Assembly: GCF_002777965.1 (NCBI RefSeq) | Contig: NZ_NGVR01000006.1 | Span: 614-64,613, forward strand | Source: Proteus columbae | Lineage (GTDB): Bacteria > Pseudomonadota > Gammaproteobacteria > Enterobacterales > Enterobacteriaceae | Direction: 5' to 3' | Length of the DNA stretch: 64,000 nucleotides | Shown here: positions 1 to 11,190 of the stretch, in pieces | Layout of the letters: the number at the start of each line of letters is the position of its first letter | Numbering within the stretch: the stretch's first letter is position 1 | Notes under the pieces: generated by a model | Databases searched by the model: none | Seen by the model: only the letters and a program-made list of their open reading frames with translations | What the model was told of the DNA's origin: nothing | Made by a program: the position numbers and the translations under genes

Positions 1-3000
1 CTTGCTGGCTTTCAAGATGTAAATCACCGCCCACCTTAGCAATAACTTTATCACCTTGCGCTTGAGCGCCTTTTAAGGTTGTATCTTGACCACTTTGTAG
101 TGTGAGCGTTTGCCCCGCATTTAATGTGCTATTGGTGTAATAGGTATGATCGCCATCTTCAAATCCTTTCGCTCGACTACCATTGGCATTAATATTGACC
201 CCAACTCCCCCCGAGCCCACCGTTACGCCAACACCAACAGATGCACTTTTGCTGCTGTTTTTGCTGTCTATTGTCTCTTGGTTTTGTGCTGATTGTAATG
301 TGATATCTCGCGTGGCACTTAAGGTAAGATCACCCCCCGCCTGTAGCTCACTACCTGTAATGGTGATATCGCCTTGCTCTTTTCTTGTTGCCGTAATAGA
401 GAGATTTTCACCTGCACTTAAGCTACTGCCTTGGGCAATATTTTGTTGCTGTACACGTTCAGATTCAGAGGAACTTTTACCATAAGCAACATTGGCACCA
501 ATCAACGTTGTGCTCTCATTATCAGTGCCAGATTGCGCATTATCTAATGCAATTGCACCTGCTGCCTGAGCACCCGAAAGCCCTGCTTTGATACTCTGCA
601 AAGTACTAATTTGGCTATCATCCGTTTCTTTGGCTGCTTTGTATCCCGCAATAGCACCATTAATTGCACTTCCTGCGGTACCACTTAGTACAACGGTAAA
701 ACCACTCTGCTTAGTTTTGGTTTTGCTTAGTTCGGTGTAACTGTTTTCGGTGGCCAAAATGTCAACAGAATCCCCTGTAAGAGATATCTCTTTTTTGGCT
801 ATCATTTCACTGCCATCAACAGTGAGATTATCCCCTGAGCTAATGTGGATACTGCCATCAGTACTACCAATTACACTACCTTTTTGAGTCACGGCATTAC
901 TATTATTGAGTTGCTCAAATGCAGATTTACCCACAGTAAAGCCGATCCCCCCTGTACCACCAATACCTGATTTTTTGATTTTTTCTTCATAAGATTGGAA
1001 AGCAAGCTCTTCTACTGTGGTGAGCGATAATTGATTACCCGCATCAAGATTTATATCTTGTGTAGCAATAATCTCACTGCCCTGTGCAATTAAATCATTG
1101 CCAGCAGAAATAGAGATTTCATTTCCTTTTAGTTGCGTTCCTATTGCTTGTTTATTATGAATTTCAGCATGTGTAGTGCGAGTTTCCGAAGAGCCAAACG
1201 ATTTATCTTTCGTCACACTGTGTGCAATTTGATCAATAGAGGAATAGCCACTCTGTAATGAAATATCATTACCTGCATTTAATCCTAGCGAGCCTGTGGC
1301 TTGAATATCCGTTGCTGTAAGACGAATATCTTCGCCCGATGTTACTGAGATATCACCCGCATAAAGATGAGATCCAATCTCTTCCTCAGTGGTTTTATGT
1401 AGATAATTATTGCTGTCCCAATCAATATTTTCTTGGCGACGCGTATTAATAGTGCCTAATTCAATATTTTTACCTGCGGTTAACGCCAATTGGCTGTTAT
1501 CACCACTCGCTAGAATATCTGTTGCTGTTAACGCTAAATTACGCGTTGCTTTTAATGCAATCTCACCGTCAGGCTCTGTTAAATAAATGGCTGCACCACG
1601 ATTTAACCATTGGTCAGTACTATTACCCGATACGGTTGCTGTACTAATAATGTCATTACCCGCTTGCAGATTAATGCGGTCTTGTCCTGCAATTTGCCCA
1701 CCTTCATTTTTAATATCTTGCAACGCAAGTAAATCTATCGTTTGCCCTTTAATTAACCCTTGGTTAATTAAATTATCGGTTGAAGCTTGTAATCCTGTTT
1801 TACTTAAAATAGTGCCTTCATTTTTTAACTCAGGAATATTATTTAAAATAACTTCACTACCTGAAAGTAAGGCACCACTGTTTTGTAAATCACCAGGTAG
1901 AACACGAGCATAAACTTGAGGTACTAATATTTTTTCAACGGAGCCATTAGGTAATGTGATCTCTCTACTGGTTAATAGCACCATATCCGTCGTGATCATT
2001 GCCATCTGTTCAGGCGTTAATGTCACACCCGGTTTAATGCCAAACTCTTCACTAAAGCGAATACCTGCATCCATTAAAGTATGATATTGCTGTTCGTTAT
2101 CATTATGCCCATCAAGATATTGATTACCGGTTAGCTGAATAATTTGATCGCGTACTATGCGTTGTTCATAGAAACCATCGCCAATACGTTTATGCGTATT
2201 ATTGTGATCAACAGATAATGCATTTTGCATATAATCTGAACTTAACCACTCCCTTTTATTAGTAAATCTGGAGTCAGTTTCAACAATATATTGGCTATCG
2301 GTTCCTTTATTGACATTAAATAAGCGGTTTTCAGGGAGCTTTAATATAGGCGCCACCGTCTGAATTTTAACTTCGATGATTTTCTCTGCATTTGGCTTTG
2401 CTAACTGTGGAACAGTAATTACTTTACCAATAGGAAACTCAGGTTGTTTCTCTGATCGTTTTATTTCTGGCAATACGCTATTAGGCTGCGTAATCGTAGT
2501 TTGCTCAGAGTTAAATACTGAAACCGTGTCACCACTATTTAATACGATTTCTGTCGATTGATTGCCATTAATTGCATCATCAAGTTTTGTAGTGGTTATT
2601 TTATCAATGAGAGCAAGATCACCTTGGTCTGTTAATAAGCTCTCTTTATATTTTGTTAGTGATAGATCATCCCCAAAATCATAATCTATTTTTTCAGGCG
2701 TAATAGAGGTTAGCTCCGCAGTATCAACATCGACTTGATTATGATGAGCAATTAACCGACCAAATCTTCGTGTAGTGAATACTTTTATTTCACTCTGTTC
2801 ACTTAATTCAGGACGTTTATCTAAGGTTAGATCAGTATTTTCTTTATATTCAAGTAATCCTAATGATAAATCAGTAACCACTTCAAACGGCCCATATCGA
2901 GAATGTGAAGTCGAGCTACTTTTCTTCTTACGGCCTGCTTTACGTTTACCCGGTCTTTTATGCTTTATTGCTGTACCTTCATGGTATTCAATACGCTGAC

Positions 3001-6000
3001 CTACGGTTTCCTGATTATTAATATGCATACCATCAATAATCAGTTTGCCACCTGCAATAATATGGCTATCAATATTGTTTAAATTATCACCTTTTAAAGT
3101 GATATCTTTGCCCGCCAATATTAATGCCGGATCACGATGCAATAATTTTGACTCTTCTGTAATGATATTATATTTAAACTCATAGAAGTCTTTATATTGA
3201 CGACCATTAATATTTAATAAATGCTCACGCGTATTGATGTTATACCAAATTCGCTCATCATCGGAATCAAATTTATCGCCACTATGATCAACACCGAATT
3301 GATACATTGGTACTTCTGATACTTTTTCCGGATCGCTGATTTTTAAATAGAGATCTCGATTATTAATTTCTGAAACATGAGCAAATAAATTTCCACTCGC
3401 TTCAATTGATGCACTTTCATTATTTAACACATCAGCGGCAACACTTTCTGGCAGATTTTCTGTTTCAAAACCCGCAATAGCCATATCGCCCCCACTGTAA
3501 ATAAGGGCGTGATTACGGTTATTTATTGTATTACTGAAAAGCTGTAGGTTTTCACGAGAGGCTAATACCGGAGCAATATCTTCAAACAGTGCGTAATTAT
3601 CGAATTGGTGGCTTTTTAGCTGAATATTATCACCATAAATGCGTCCACCTGCTTGATTATAAATAGCATCAGCCGTTAATGTGAGTGAGCCACCAAAAGC
3701 ATCAATCAATCCTGTATTTTGCAGTTTTTCTGAAATCGTTAATGTCAGTTGTTTTGCACTAATTTCGCCATTACGCTTTTCATGCTCATCAATGCTTCTT
3801 TTGCTACGAGTCGTAATCAAATCATCATTTTCTACTGATGCTATTGATTCATTATTATTTAAATTAGTTGCTTGAATTGAAAGTTGATTACCTACATAAA
3901 TAAATCCAGCGTTATGAATTTCATCATCTGAAGAGAGTGTTAAAGAATTCTGCGCTTTAATTGTGGCATCTTTTTCTAACTTAAAGGCTGTTTTTAATTG
4001 AATTTCACTGTTACCAGCCGAAAGAATTTCACCATTACCACTCAGCTTTTCAGCCCATAAACGAAGCTGTTGTGTCGCGGCTAATAGCCCCTTTTTATTA
4101 TCAATAGCTAATTTATTTTCGCTTTTACCTTCAATAGCCAACATTGCAGCAGATATCAAGCCATGCTGATTATTCAGGTTTTCAGCCGGAATTAATTTAA
4201 GTTGTTCACTGGCTTGAATAACGCCTTGATGATTAAGCAAATCATTCACTGCTATATGAATATTATTTGCTTTTAATCCTAGGTTTTCATCGTCTGTTTG
4301 CTGATTATCAAGTTGTTGAGCCGTTACAGTGAGTTGTTCTTGAGATTGGATCTGACCTAATTGGTTATTTAATTCATTACTTAGCGTGATTTCAGTATTG
4401 TTACCCGCAAGAAGAACACCTTGTTGGTTATTAATACTCTTGCCGTTAATCAGTAAGTTATTTGCTGATAAGAGTGTTCCTTGCTGATTATCTAACTCAC
4501 TTTGATTTAACTGAATATTCAGTTTGTCAGTTGCCTGAATATGTCCTTTTTGGTTATTAAGCCCTGCGACGTTAAGTTGGGTTTCAGTCGTCCCAATAAT
4601 TTTGCCATTTAAATTGATCAGATCATTTTGTCTGGTATTTAACTTAAGCTGGCTATCTGATTGCAATAATCCATCGGTATTAACCAATTCTTGAGAATGG
4701 ATATTTAACTCTTTTTGGGCGTATATGGTACCTTGATTATTCTGCAACTCACCGCTATTAATGGTTAGTGCATTAAGTGCAGTTATTTTCCCTTGCTGGT
4801 TATCAATATCGCCACTGTTTAATGAAATTGCACCAGAAGATACCAGCGTCCCTTCACGATTAATAAGTGGCGTATTAGAGTGACTAATCGTTAATAAATC
4901 GCCAGAAGAGATTTTTCCTTGATAGTTATTTAACTGTTCTGTTTGTAGATCTGCTTTTTGGCCTACAGTTATCAGCCCTCGCTGATTATTTAATTTTTCA
5001 GGGCTAATTAGTTTCAGCATACCAGCGACAGAAATTAATCCATTTTGGTTGTCTAGCTGCTCAACAGTTGCGTTCAGATTATGTTGAGTAATAATGCCCG
5101 CTCTCGCCTTGTTATTCGTATTAATTAACTTACCATTTGCATTAATGGTGAGCGCTTTAACGGCATAAATTAGCCCTTTCGCATTATTTATATTATTGGC
5201 ATTAATGGTTAATTGATCGCTATTACTGGCAATGCTACCTTGCCTATTATCCAGATCGGCAGCATTAATAATTGCTTGCTTATTAGTGGCTATTTTTCCT
5301 GTTTGATTAACAAATTGCCCACTATAAATAGTAAGGTTAGCTAATGCACTTATTAGTCCATTTTGGTTATTAATATTCTGTTTTTGCGTGTTAATAACGA
5401 CATTTTGATCCGCTCTAATAACACCTTTTTTATTATCAATTTCGGCTGATTTTAAATTTAAATCTCCCTGTTTGCTGCCTAATTGTGCTTGGTGATTAAT
5501 CAGTTTTGTACTAGAAACATTTAAGTTATCATCAGAAATAACTCGCCCTTGAGTATTATTAAGCTCACCACTTTTTAGGTCTAATTTTCCTTGGCTAATA
5601 ATGCCACCAGATAACGTTTGGCTATTGTTTAATTCATAACCTTGTGTATCTAAAGTGAAATTACCAACTGAATAGAGTGTGCCTTGTTGGTTATCTAGCG
5701 CTTGAGTCGTTAATTTAAAACCGTTTGCCTGACTAATAACTTCGCCACTACGGTTATTCACGCCTAAATTATTGAGTAATAAAGATTTAGCAGAAAAAAT
5801 ATAGCCAGATTGATTATTTAAATTACCTGTAACAAGGTTTAAGATCCCATGACTGATAATCCCAGCCTGAGATTTGGTATTGCTGTTATCTAACTGATTA
5901 TTTTTTGTTGTAATATCTAATTGCGTTTTTGCCGTAATAAGACCATTTTGGTTATTAATAGCACCACTTTCTATAAATACACGTTCTTCTATGCTACCAA

Positions 6001-9000
6001 TCTTACCTTTCTTATTATTGATTTCTTCAACAAACAGTGATTGTTTAGTCGTTGACGTGATTTTACCTTCAAGGTTATTAATATTGCCGGCATTAATATT
6101 TAATTCACCTTTACTTGTCATACCGCCACTCGTTGCCGTATCACTATTATCAATACGCTGTTTGTCAGTGTTAATGTTTAATGCTGTATTCGCCGTGATC
6201 AGTCCTGCATAATTTAACAGTTCATGACTAGCTATAATTAACTTGCCTGTTTGGCTTGCTAATACACCTTGCGTATTATCTAGTCGCTGTTTATTGGTAT
6301 TAATATTTAGTTCTGTTTTGGCTGTAATCAATCCTGATTGATTAAGTAATTGAGCACTCTCTATGAGCAATTTCCCAGTTTGGCTTGCTAATGTACCTTG
6401 GTTATTATTAATTTCGCCTAACGTCAGCTTATTTTCTTGCTTCGCAATAATACGACCTTGCTGATTATTTAATGACTTAGCTGTTATTTCGATATCACTA
6501 TAACTGACCACACCCAGATCATCTGACGTATTGTTATTACTAAATTGCTCAGATAGTCCTATTTGCAGTTTTTCTGATGAATAAATCAATCCTTCATCAT
6601 TATCAAGTTCACTACCTTTTAATACTAAGTTTTGCTTAAGACTTGCCAGTTTTCCTTGTTGGTTATTCAATTGATTGAAGGTAATTTTGCTATCATTTTC
6701 AGCCGTTAAGTTACCCTCATTATTATTAATATCACCAGCATTAAGCGTTAAACTAGCTTTGGTTAAAATACCACCATTATTTTTGCTATTGCTATTATCA
6801 ATAACATTTCCGTAGGTATTAATTACCATCTCTTTTAGGGAGTAAATTAACCCAGAAATATTTTTGATTGATGCAGAATCAATAGAAATAGTGCCATTAT
6901 CAGCGGAAATAACGCCGTTATTATTGGCGATTTGTTGCTGATGCGTATTAATTATTACGTTATATTTGGCAACTAACTGGCCATCTTGGTTGTTTAGTTT
7001 TCCACTATCAATGGTGATATTTTTTTGACTAACAATTCCGCCACTTTTCAAGGTTTGTGAGTTATCGATAGCATATTTATTTGAATCTAATTTCAGATCA
7101 CTTTGAGCAGAAATAACACCACTACGGTTGTCAATTTGATGTGTATTTAAAGTCAGTGATGACTTCTCACTTCCTAAACGACCTTGATAGTTAATTAAAT
7201 CGCTATAAGATAAAATATTCGCACTATTACGAGCGATTATTTTACCGAGTGTGTTATCTAATTTTCCTTTAGTTTCACTGAATAATGCATCGTGGCTAGT
7301 GATTTTTCCTTTAGTATTATTTAGCTCACTTCCCATTATAAGCGTCATTAATTTATTAGAAATAAGTGATCCTTGCGTGTTATTCAGCGCTTTTTTTGTC
7401 TCAATTTCTAACGTCTCAAGACTCCTTATTTCTCCTTGGCTATTGTTTAATTCGCCATTAGTTAAAATATTAACTGAAGCATTACTGATCAACTTTCCTT
7501 TGGTGTTATCTAATTCACCTGTTGTAATATTGAGTGCATTTTTACTAAATATCTGGCTATTAGTTTTAGTACTTTGGTTACTTAAACGCTCACCTTGTGT
7601 ATTAATGGTGATATTATTGGCACTTATTGAGCCATTATCATTAATCAGTTGTTTACTAGTAAGTGATAAATCGCTATTTAAGCTGCCTAATATGCCTTTT
7701 TGATTAATTAAGTTGCCACTTTTAACGGTTAACTGATCAGCAGAAACAATACGACCTTGTGTGCTATCAATATCCCCACTATTGATAATTAATCTCCCTT
7801 TTGTTTCGATACCCTTATTACCATCAATTGTTTGACGATTAATCAGGTTATCACGCAAAGTTAATTGTAATTGTTGAGGAGAAAACAGATGCCCTTGGTT
7901 ATTATTTAGCGATATTCCTTTTAGTGTTAAACTCGCTAATTCGCTAAGAATTTGTCCAGATTGGTTAGTCACGATGTTAGTTTGTAAATCAACTTGCTGC
8001 TTAGCTAGGATTTGCCCTTGTTGATTATCAAGATCACCACTGTGAATATTTAATCCACCTTGGCTAACTATTCCGCCACTTTTTTGTGTTTCACTATTCG
8101 TTATTTTTTGCTGGTGGCTATCAATAATTAGATCTTTACCGGTAATAATCAGCCCTGCATGATTATTTATCGCACCTGTTTTTAACGTTGCATGATCAGA
8201 TAATGTTAATCGACCAAATTGGTTGATAAAACCGGCTTTAGCTGTATTTAGTTGTAATTGGCTAGCACTAATATTACCTCGGATATTATCTAATAATCCC
8301 GTATTCAGTAGTAAGTTTTGTGTTGCTTGAATACCTTTATCTTTTTGTGTATCGCTATTAATTAACTGCTGTTTATTTGAGTCAATTGTAATATTAAATG
8401 CCTGTATTAACCCTGATGTATTATCCCACCCTTGCGTATTAGCCGTAAAATCACCTTGTGTAACGATTTTACCTTGCTGGTTATTAACAATTTTACTCTG
8501 GTGATCAATACGGTTTTTAGCATTGATAATCCCTTGACTATTGTTAATATCACCAACGTTTAGATGCAACTTCTCTTTACTAATAATTCCGCCCGATTGA
8601 TGCGTATTTTGGTTATTTAACTCTCCACCTTGAGTCGATAACCACAAGGATTTTTCTGATTGAATAACACCTTGGTTGTTATCAACGTTATTTGCAGTTA
8701 AACGCAATCTATCTTGTGAAATTATTGTACCTTGTTGGTTATCTGCATTTCCTGTTAAAGTAATATTTAACCCATTAGCACCAATTTCACCTTTAGCGTT
8801 ATTTAATGTACTCGCTTTTATTTCGCTGTTATTTTTACTAACAATTTTTCCTGCATTATTATCAAGCTTATTGTTCAGGGTAAGATCAATTGCTTTATCA
8901 GCATGAATATTGCCTTGTTGGTTAGTTAATATGTTGGCATTAAGTTTCAAATTATCTGCGGATATCAACTCACCTTTATCATTAGTAATAGTTGCTTTAG

Positions 9001-11110
9001 CGGTTATATCTAATCGATTTTGATTTAAGGTTCTCACTTTACCTTGCGTATTATCTATCTCTTTAGCATTGAGTGTTAATGCGCCTTGCGTCTGAATATT
9101 ACCGCGTTGGTTACTGAGTGTTTTTTCTACGTTAATCGATGTAAGTTCAGTACCTGTTTGTTTTAAATTAGCGTCATTATGGTTAAGATTAACTGCACTG
9201 ATCTCTATTTTTTTCGCTTGGGTTGTGGCTTTTTCTAAATCTAAATTTTTCCCTTGCAGAGAAAGTTGTCCTGTTGTTAATAGCGAACCTTCTTTACCCA
9301 ATAGCGTTTCGGTTTTTAGGGTGATTGTGCCTTGTTGAGGTAGCGATATTGTGCCTTGTTGATTATTAAGCACTGTTGTTTTAATTATTAATTGGCGACC
9401 AAGACTTTGAATATCACCTTGTTGATTATTCAGCTTTTGATGATTTAGCGAGAGGTTTCCACTGGTATTAATCTCTCCTTTTTGGTTATTTAATACAACA
9501 GAATTGAGTTGTAATTCATGACCACCTAATTGACTTAATTTACCCTCGCTATTATCAATAAGATTAGGTGCAATAAGTTGAAGCTTATCACCACTGATCT
9601 CGCCTTTACGATTCATAATGTCTGTTTTGGCATTAAGCATTACCGTATTAGCATTAACTTGTGCAAGCTCTGTTTTAATTTGCCCTACTGATGCACTAAT
9701 TTGTAGATCTTTACTTTGCGTTTTGCTATTTGAAATATCGACATTTTTAGCCGTTAAATTAATTTTATCGCCACTTAAATGCTGGCCAGCAGAAACAATA
9801 TCATCCGTTACATTTAATGTTAACGAGGCAGAATTAACGGCATTACCACTATTATCAATGCCTGCACCCAATAGGCTCTTTTGTGTTGCTAAATATCCCT
9901 TAGCATCAATCTGAATATTTTCTTGTGCGAGTACCTTGCCTGATGCTGTTTGAGAAATGTTTTCTGTTGCTTCTAGTTGGATATTATTTTTAGCTTGTAA
10001 TGTACCACTGTTCACAAGAACACCAGTGGTATTTAACGTTAGATTGTTATCTCCAGTGATCACACCTTGGTTATTTACACTTGCTGTATTAATTTGTAAT
10101 TGTGCTTTAGACTGAATTATCCCCGTATTTATTAACTGTCCTTTTTCATTTAGAGTTAAACCACCTACTTCAGCACCAATCTCGCCTGCATTACGTACAC
10201 CAACACCATATTCGGTGCCAATGAGTTTAATTTTATTGGCATACATACCACCGACAAGTGCCACATCAATGGAATAATCATTTTGTTTAGTCGCCGAATT
10301 ATCTTGGCTAACCACATCACCATCATTATCTAATGTATTTTTACCCGTCGTAATTTCTAATTTATGGGCTTGAATGCGTGAATTAACCTCTACGGCACGC
10401 GCTAAAAGACGCGTGTAATCACTTTGACTATCATTTAGACCACTACCTGAAATGACAATCTTACCATTATTAATTTCATAGCCAGAAATTGCGCCTTCAT
10501 GCGTTAATGTTTTACCTGCAACTAAAGTAGTATTTACAGCATTAATAAAGCCACATCCTTGGCAACTAATACCTGCTGGATTTGCAATAATAATTTCAGC
10601 GCGTTGTCCTGCTATTTCAATAAAACCATTTAATTGGCTCGGATTTTGGCTATTAATTTCATTTAAAATAACCTTAGCTTCACCATTAACAAGCCAAGGA
10701 TTGCCAGTTACCATACCCGCTAATTGAGTTTGAGTATCTTGTAGACTGTTATTAAGGATCGCACCTTTATTATCAACATCAAATTGCGTAAATTGGTTAC
10801 GAGAAACGCCATGTTGATTTGGCTGCTGGATATTAACTTGAGCTAACCCATTACTTGTTTGTAATACCGTTGCTTGTTGATTTTTAGGCGCGTGTTGATC
10901 AGCAATAATTTGGCTTGCTTGTGCTGAAAAACTCACTAATCCTTGCATTACCAGTAATACAAATGCCACGCTATTAAGTGATGTGCTAATAGGTAATGAA
11001 AAAATATTATTCCGTTTATTATTTTCACCGCTAGATTTAGTTAATTCAGAAACAACAACCATTAATTGTCGAGTACGATTATAAATAACGCGATAACATA
11101 ATTTATTCAT
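1..11110 (-). CDS. Giant FhaB/CdiA-family two-partner secretion exoprotein (partial, C-terminus beyond window)
   Basis: Haemagglutinin-type exoprotein secreted through its partner transporter encoded just upstream. The frame is open from the ATG at 11110 to the left edge, over 3,700 codons. The start follows AAGGA with 8-nt spacing. The N-terminus MNKLCYRVIYNRTRQLMVVV is a typical extended signal peptide. A TPS domain follows (about residues 60-310) with NPWL and NPAGI in place of NPNL and NPNGI, and a CQGCGF motif. Residues about 330-2350 are FHA repeats of the N-x-x-G-x-I type. About 2700-3050 is a non-repeat region containing FTNKREWLSSDYM and TPEQMAMITTDMVLL, which matches the central region of CdiA-type proteins. 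FHA-2-like repeats then continue to the edge. Order transporter-exoprotein fits cdiBA; whether it is a contact-dependent-inhibition toxin or only an adhesin cannot be decided without the C-terminus. Confidence 0.93.
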   Translation of the reverse strand, partial: MNKLCYRVIYNRTRQLMVVVSELTKSSGENNKRNNIFSLPISTSLNSVAFVLLVMQGLVSFSAQASQIIADQHAPKNQQATVLQTSNGLAQVNIQQPNQHGVSRNQFTQFDVDNKGAILNNSLQDTQTQLAGMVTGNPWLVNGEAKVILNEINSQNPSQLNGFIEIAGQRAEIIIANPAGISCQGCGFINAVNTTLVAGKTLTHEGAISGYEINNGKIVISGSGLNDSQSDYTRLLARAVEVNSRIQAHKLEITTGKNTLDNDGDVVSQDNSATKQNDYSIDVALVGGMYANKIKLIGTEYGVGVRNAGEIGAEVGGLTLNEKGQLINTGIIQSKAQLQINTASVNNQGVITGDNNLTLNTTGVLVNSGTLQAKNNIQLEATENISQTASGKVLAQENIQIDAKGYLATQKSLLGAGIDNSGNAVNSASLTLNVTDDIVSAGQHLSGDKINLTAKNVDISNSKTQSKDLQISASVGQIKTELAQVNANTVMLNAKTDIMNRKGEISGDKLQLIAPNLIDNSEGKLSQLGGHELQLNSVVLNNQKGEINTSGNLSLNHQKLNNQQGDIQSLGRQLIIKTTVLNNQQGTISLPQQGTITLKTETLLGKEGSLLTTGQLSLQGKNLDLEKATTQAKKIEISAVNLNHNDANLKQTGTELTSINVEKTLSNQRGNIQTQGALTLNAKEIDNTQGKVRTLNQNRLDITAKATITNDKGELISADNLKLNANILTNQQGNIHADKAIDLTLNNKLDNNAGKIVSKNNSEIKASTLNNAKGEIGANGLNITLTGNADNQQGTIISQDRLRLTANNVDNNQGVIQSEKSLWLSTQGGELNNQNTHQSGGIISKEKLHLNVGDINNSQGIINAKNRIDHQSKIVNNQQGKIVTQGDFTANTQGWDNTSGLIQAFNITIDSNKQQLINSDTQKDKGIQATQNLLLNTGLLDNIRGNISASQLQLNTAKAGFINQFGRLTLSDHATLKTGAINNHAGLIITGKDLIIDSHQQKITNSETQKSGGIVSQGGLNIHSGDLDNQQGQILAKQQVDLQTNIVTNQSGQILSELASLTLKGISLNNNQGHLFSPQQLQLTLRDNLINRQTIDGNKGIETKGRLIINSGDIDSTQGRIVSADQLTVKSGNLINQKGILGSLNSDLSLTSKQLINDNGSISANNITINTQGERLSNQSTKTNSQIFSKNALNITTGELDNTKGKLISNASVNILTNGELNNSQGEIRSLETLEIETKKALNNTQGSLISNKLMTLIMGSELNNTKGKITSHDALFSETKGKLDNTLGKIIARNSANILSYSDLINYQGRLGSEKSSLTLNTHQIDNRSGVISAQSDLKLDSNKYAIDNSQTLKSGGIVSQKNITIDSGKLNNQDGQLVAKYNVIINTHQQQIANNNGVISADNGTISIDSASIKNISGLIYSLKEMVINTYGNVIDNSNSKNNGGILTKASLTLNAGDINNNEGNLTAENDSKITFNQLNNQQGKLASLKQNLVLKGSELDNDEGLIYSSEKLQIGLSEQFSNNNTSDDLGVVSYSDIEITAKSLNNQQGRIIAKQENKLTLGEINNNQGTLASQTGKLLIESAQLLNQSGLITAKTELNINTNKQRLDNTQGVLASQTGKLIIASHELLNYAGLITANTALNINTDKQRIDNSDTATSGGMTSKGELNINAGNINNLEGKITSTTKQSLFVEEINNKKGKIGSIEERVFIESGAINNQNGLITAKTQLDITTKNNQLDNSNTKSQAGIISHGILNLVTGNLNNQSGYIFSAKSLLLNNLGVNNRSGEVISQANGFKLTTQALDNQQGTLYSVGNFTLDTQGYELNNSQTLSGGIISQGKLDLKSGELNNTQGRVISDDNLNVSSTKLINHQAQLGSKQGDLNLKSAEIDNKKGVIRADQNVVINTQKQNINNQNGLISALANLTIYSGQFVNQTGKIATNKQAIINAADLDNRQGSIASNSDQLTINANNINNAKGLIYAVKALTINANGKLINTNNKARAGIITQHNLNATVEQLDNQNGLISVAGMLKLISPEKLNNQRGLITVGQKADLQTEQLNNYQGKISSGDLLTISHSNTPLINREGTLVSSGAISLNSGDIDNQQGKITALNALTINSGELQNNQGTIYAQKELNIHSQELVNTDGLLQSDSQLKLNTRQNDLINLNGKIIGTTETQLNVAGLNNQKGHIQATDKLNIQLNQSELDNQQGTLLSANNLLINGKSINNQQGVLLAGNNTEITLSNELNNQLGQIQSQEQLTVTAQQLDNQQTDDENLGLKANNIHIAVNDLLNHQGVIQASEQLKLIPAENLNNQHGLISAAMLAIEGKSENKLAIDNKKGLLAATQQLRLWAEKLSGNGEILSAGNSEIQLKTAFKLEKDATIKAQNSLTLSSDDEIHNAGFIYVGNQLSIQATNLNNNESIASVENDDLITTRSKRSIDEHEKRNGEISAKQLTLTISEKLQNTGLIDAFGGSLTLTADAIYNQAGGRIYGDNIQLKSHQFDNYALFEDIAPVLASRENLQLFSNTINNRNHALIYSGGDMAIAGFETENLPESVAADVLNNESASIEASGNLFAHVSEINNRDLYLKISDPEKVSEVPMYQFGVDHSGDKFDSDDERIWYNINTREHLLNINGRQYKDFYEFKYNIITEESKLLHRDPALILAGKDITLKGDNLNNIDSHIIAGGKLIIDGMHINNQETVGQRIEYHEGTAIKHKRPGKRKAGRKKKSSSTSHSRYGPFEVVTDLSLGLLEYKENTDLTLDKRPELSEQSEIKVFTTRRFGRLIAHHNQVDVDTAELTSITPEKIDYDFGDDLSLTKYKESLLTDQGDLALIDKITTTKLDDAINGNQSTEIVLNSGDTVSVFNSEQTTITQPNSVLPEIKRSEKQPEFPIGKVITVPQLAKPNAEKIIEVKIQTVAPILKLPENRLFNVNKGTDSQYIVETDSRFTNKREWLSSDYMQNALSVDHNNTHKRIGDGFYEQRIVRDQIIQLTGNQYLDGHNDNEQQYHTLMDAGIRFSEEFGIKPGVTLTPEQMAMITTDMVLLTSREITLPNGSVEKILVPQVYARVLPGDLQNSGALLSGSEVILNNIPELKNEGTILSKTGLQASTDNLINQGLIKGQTIDLLALQDIKNEGGQIAGQDRINLQAGNDIISTATVSGNSTDQWLNRGAAIYLTEPDGEIALKATRNLALTATDILASGDNSQLALTAGKNIELGTINTRRQENIDWDSNNYLHKTTEEEIGSHLYAGDISVTSGEDIRLTATDIQATGSLGLNAGNDISLQSGYSSIDQIAHSVTKDKSFGSSETRTTHAEIHNKQAIGTQLKGNEISISAGNDLIAQGSEIIATQDINLDAGNQLSLTTVEELAFQSYEEKIKKSGIGGTGGIGFTVGKSAFEQLNNSNAVTQKGSVIGSTDGSIHISSGDNLTVDGSEMIAKKEISLTGDSVDILATENSYTELSKTKTKQSGFTVVLSGTAGSAINGAIAGYKAAKETDDSQISTLQSIKAGLSGAQAAGAIALDNAQSGTDNESTTLIGANVAYGKSSSESERVQQQNIAQGSSLSAGENLSITATRKEQGDITITGSELQAGGDLTLSATRDITLQSAQNQETIDSKNSSKSASVGVGVTVGSGGVGVNINANGSRAKGFEDGDHTYYTNSTLNAGQTLTLQSGQDTTLKGAQAQGDKVIAKVGGDLHLESQQ

Positions 11111-11190
11111 GAGTAAGATCCTTGCCATCAAGACAATAAATTTTTATTTAATTATTATTTTTTATTTAATATTTGAGTTAATTCTATGCT

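Noticed and set aside
4000-9700. Regular short repeats that might be taken for a CRISPR array
   Set aside because: The repeats are degenerate, in frame, and encode FHA units; there are no constant repeats with unique spacers.
183-9914. Several plus-strand ORFs of 60-150 codons inside the exoprotein gene
   Set aside because: They are antisense to a continuous repeat-rich minus-strand frame, are hydrophobic/Leu-Ser-rich as expected for the complement of Asn/Lys/Gln codons, and lack ribosome binding sites.
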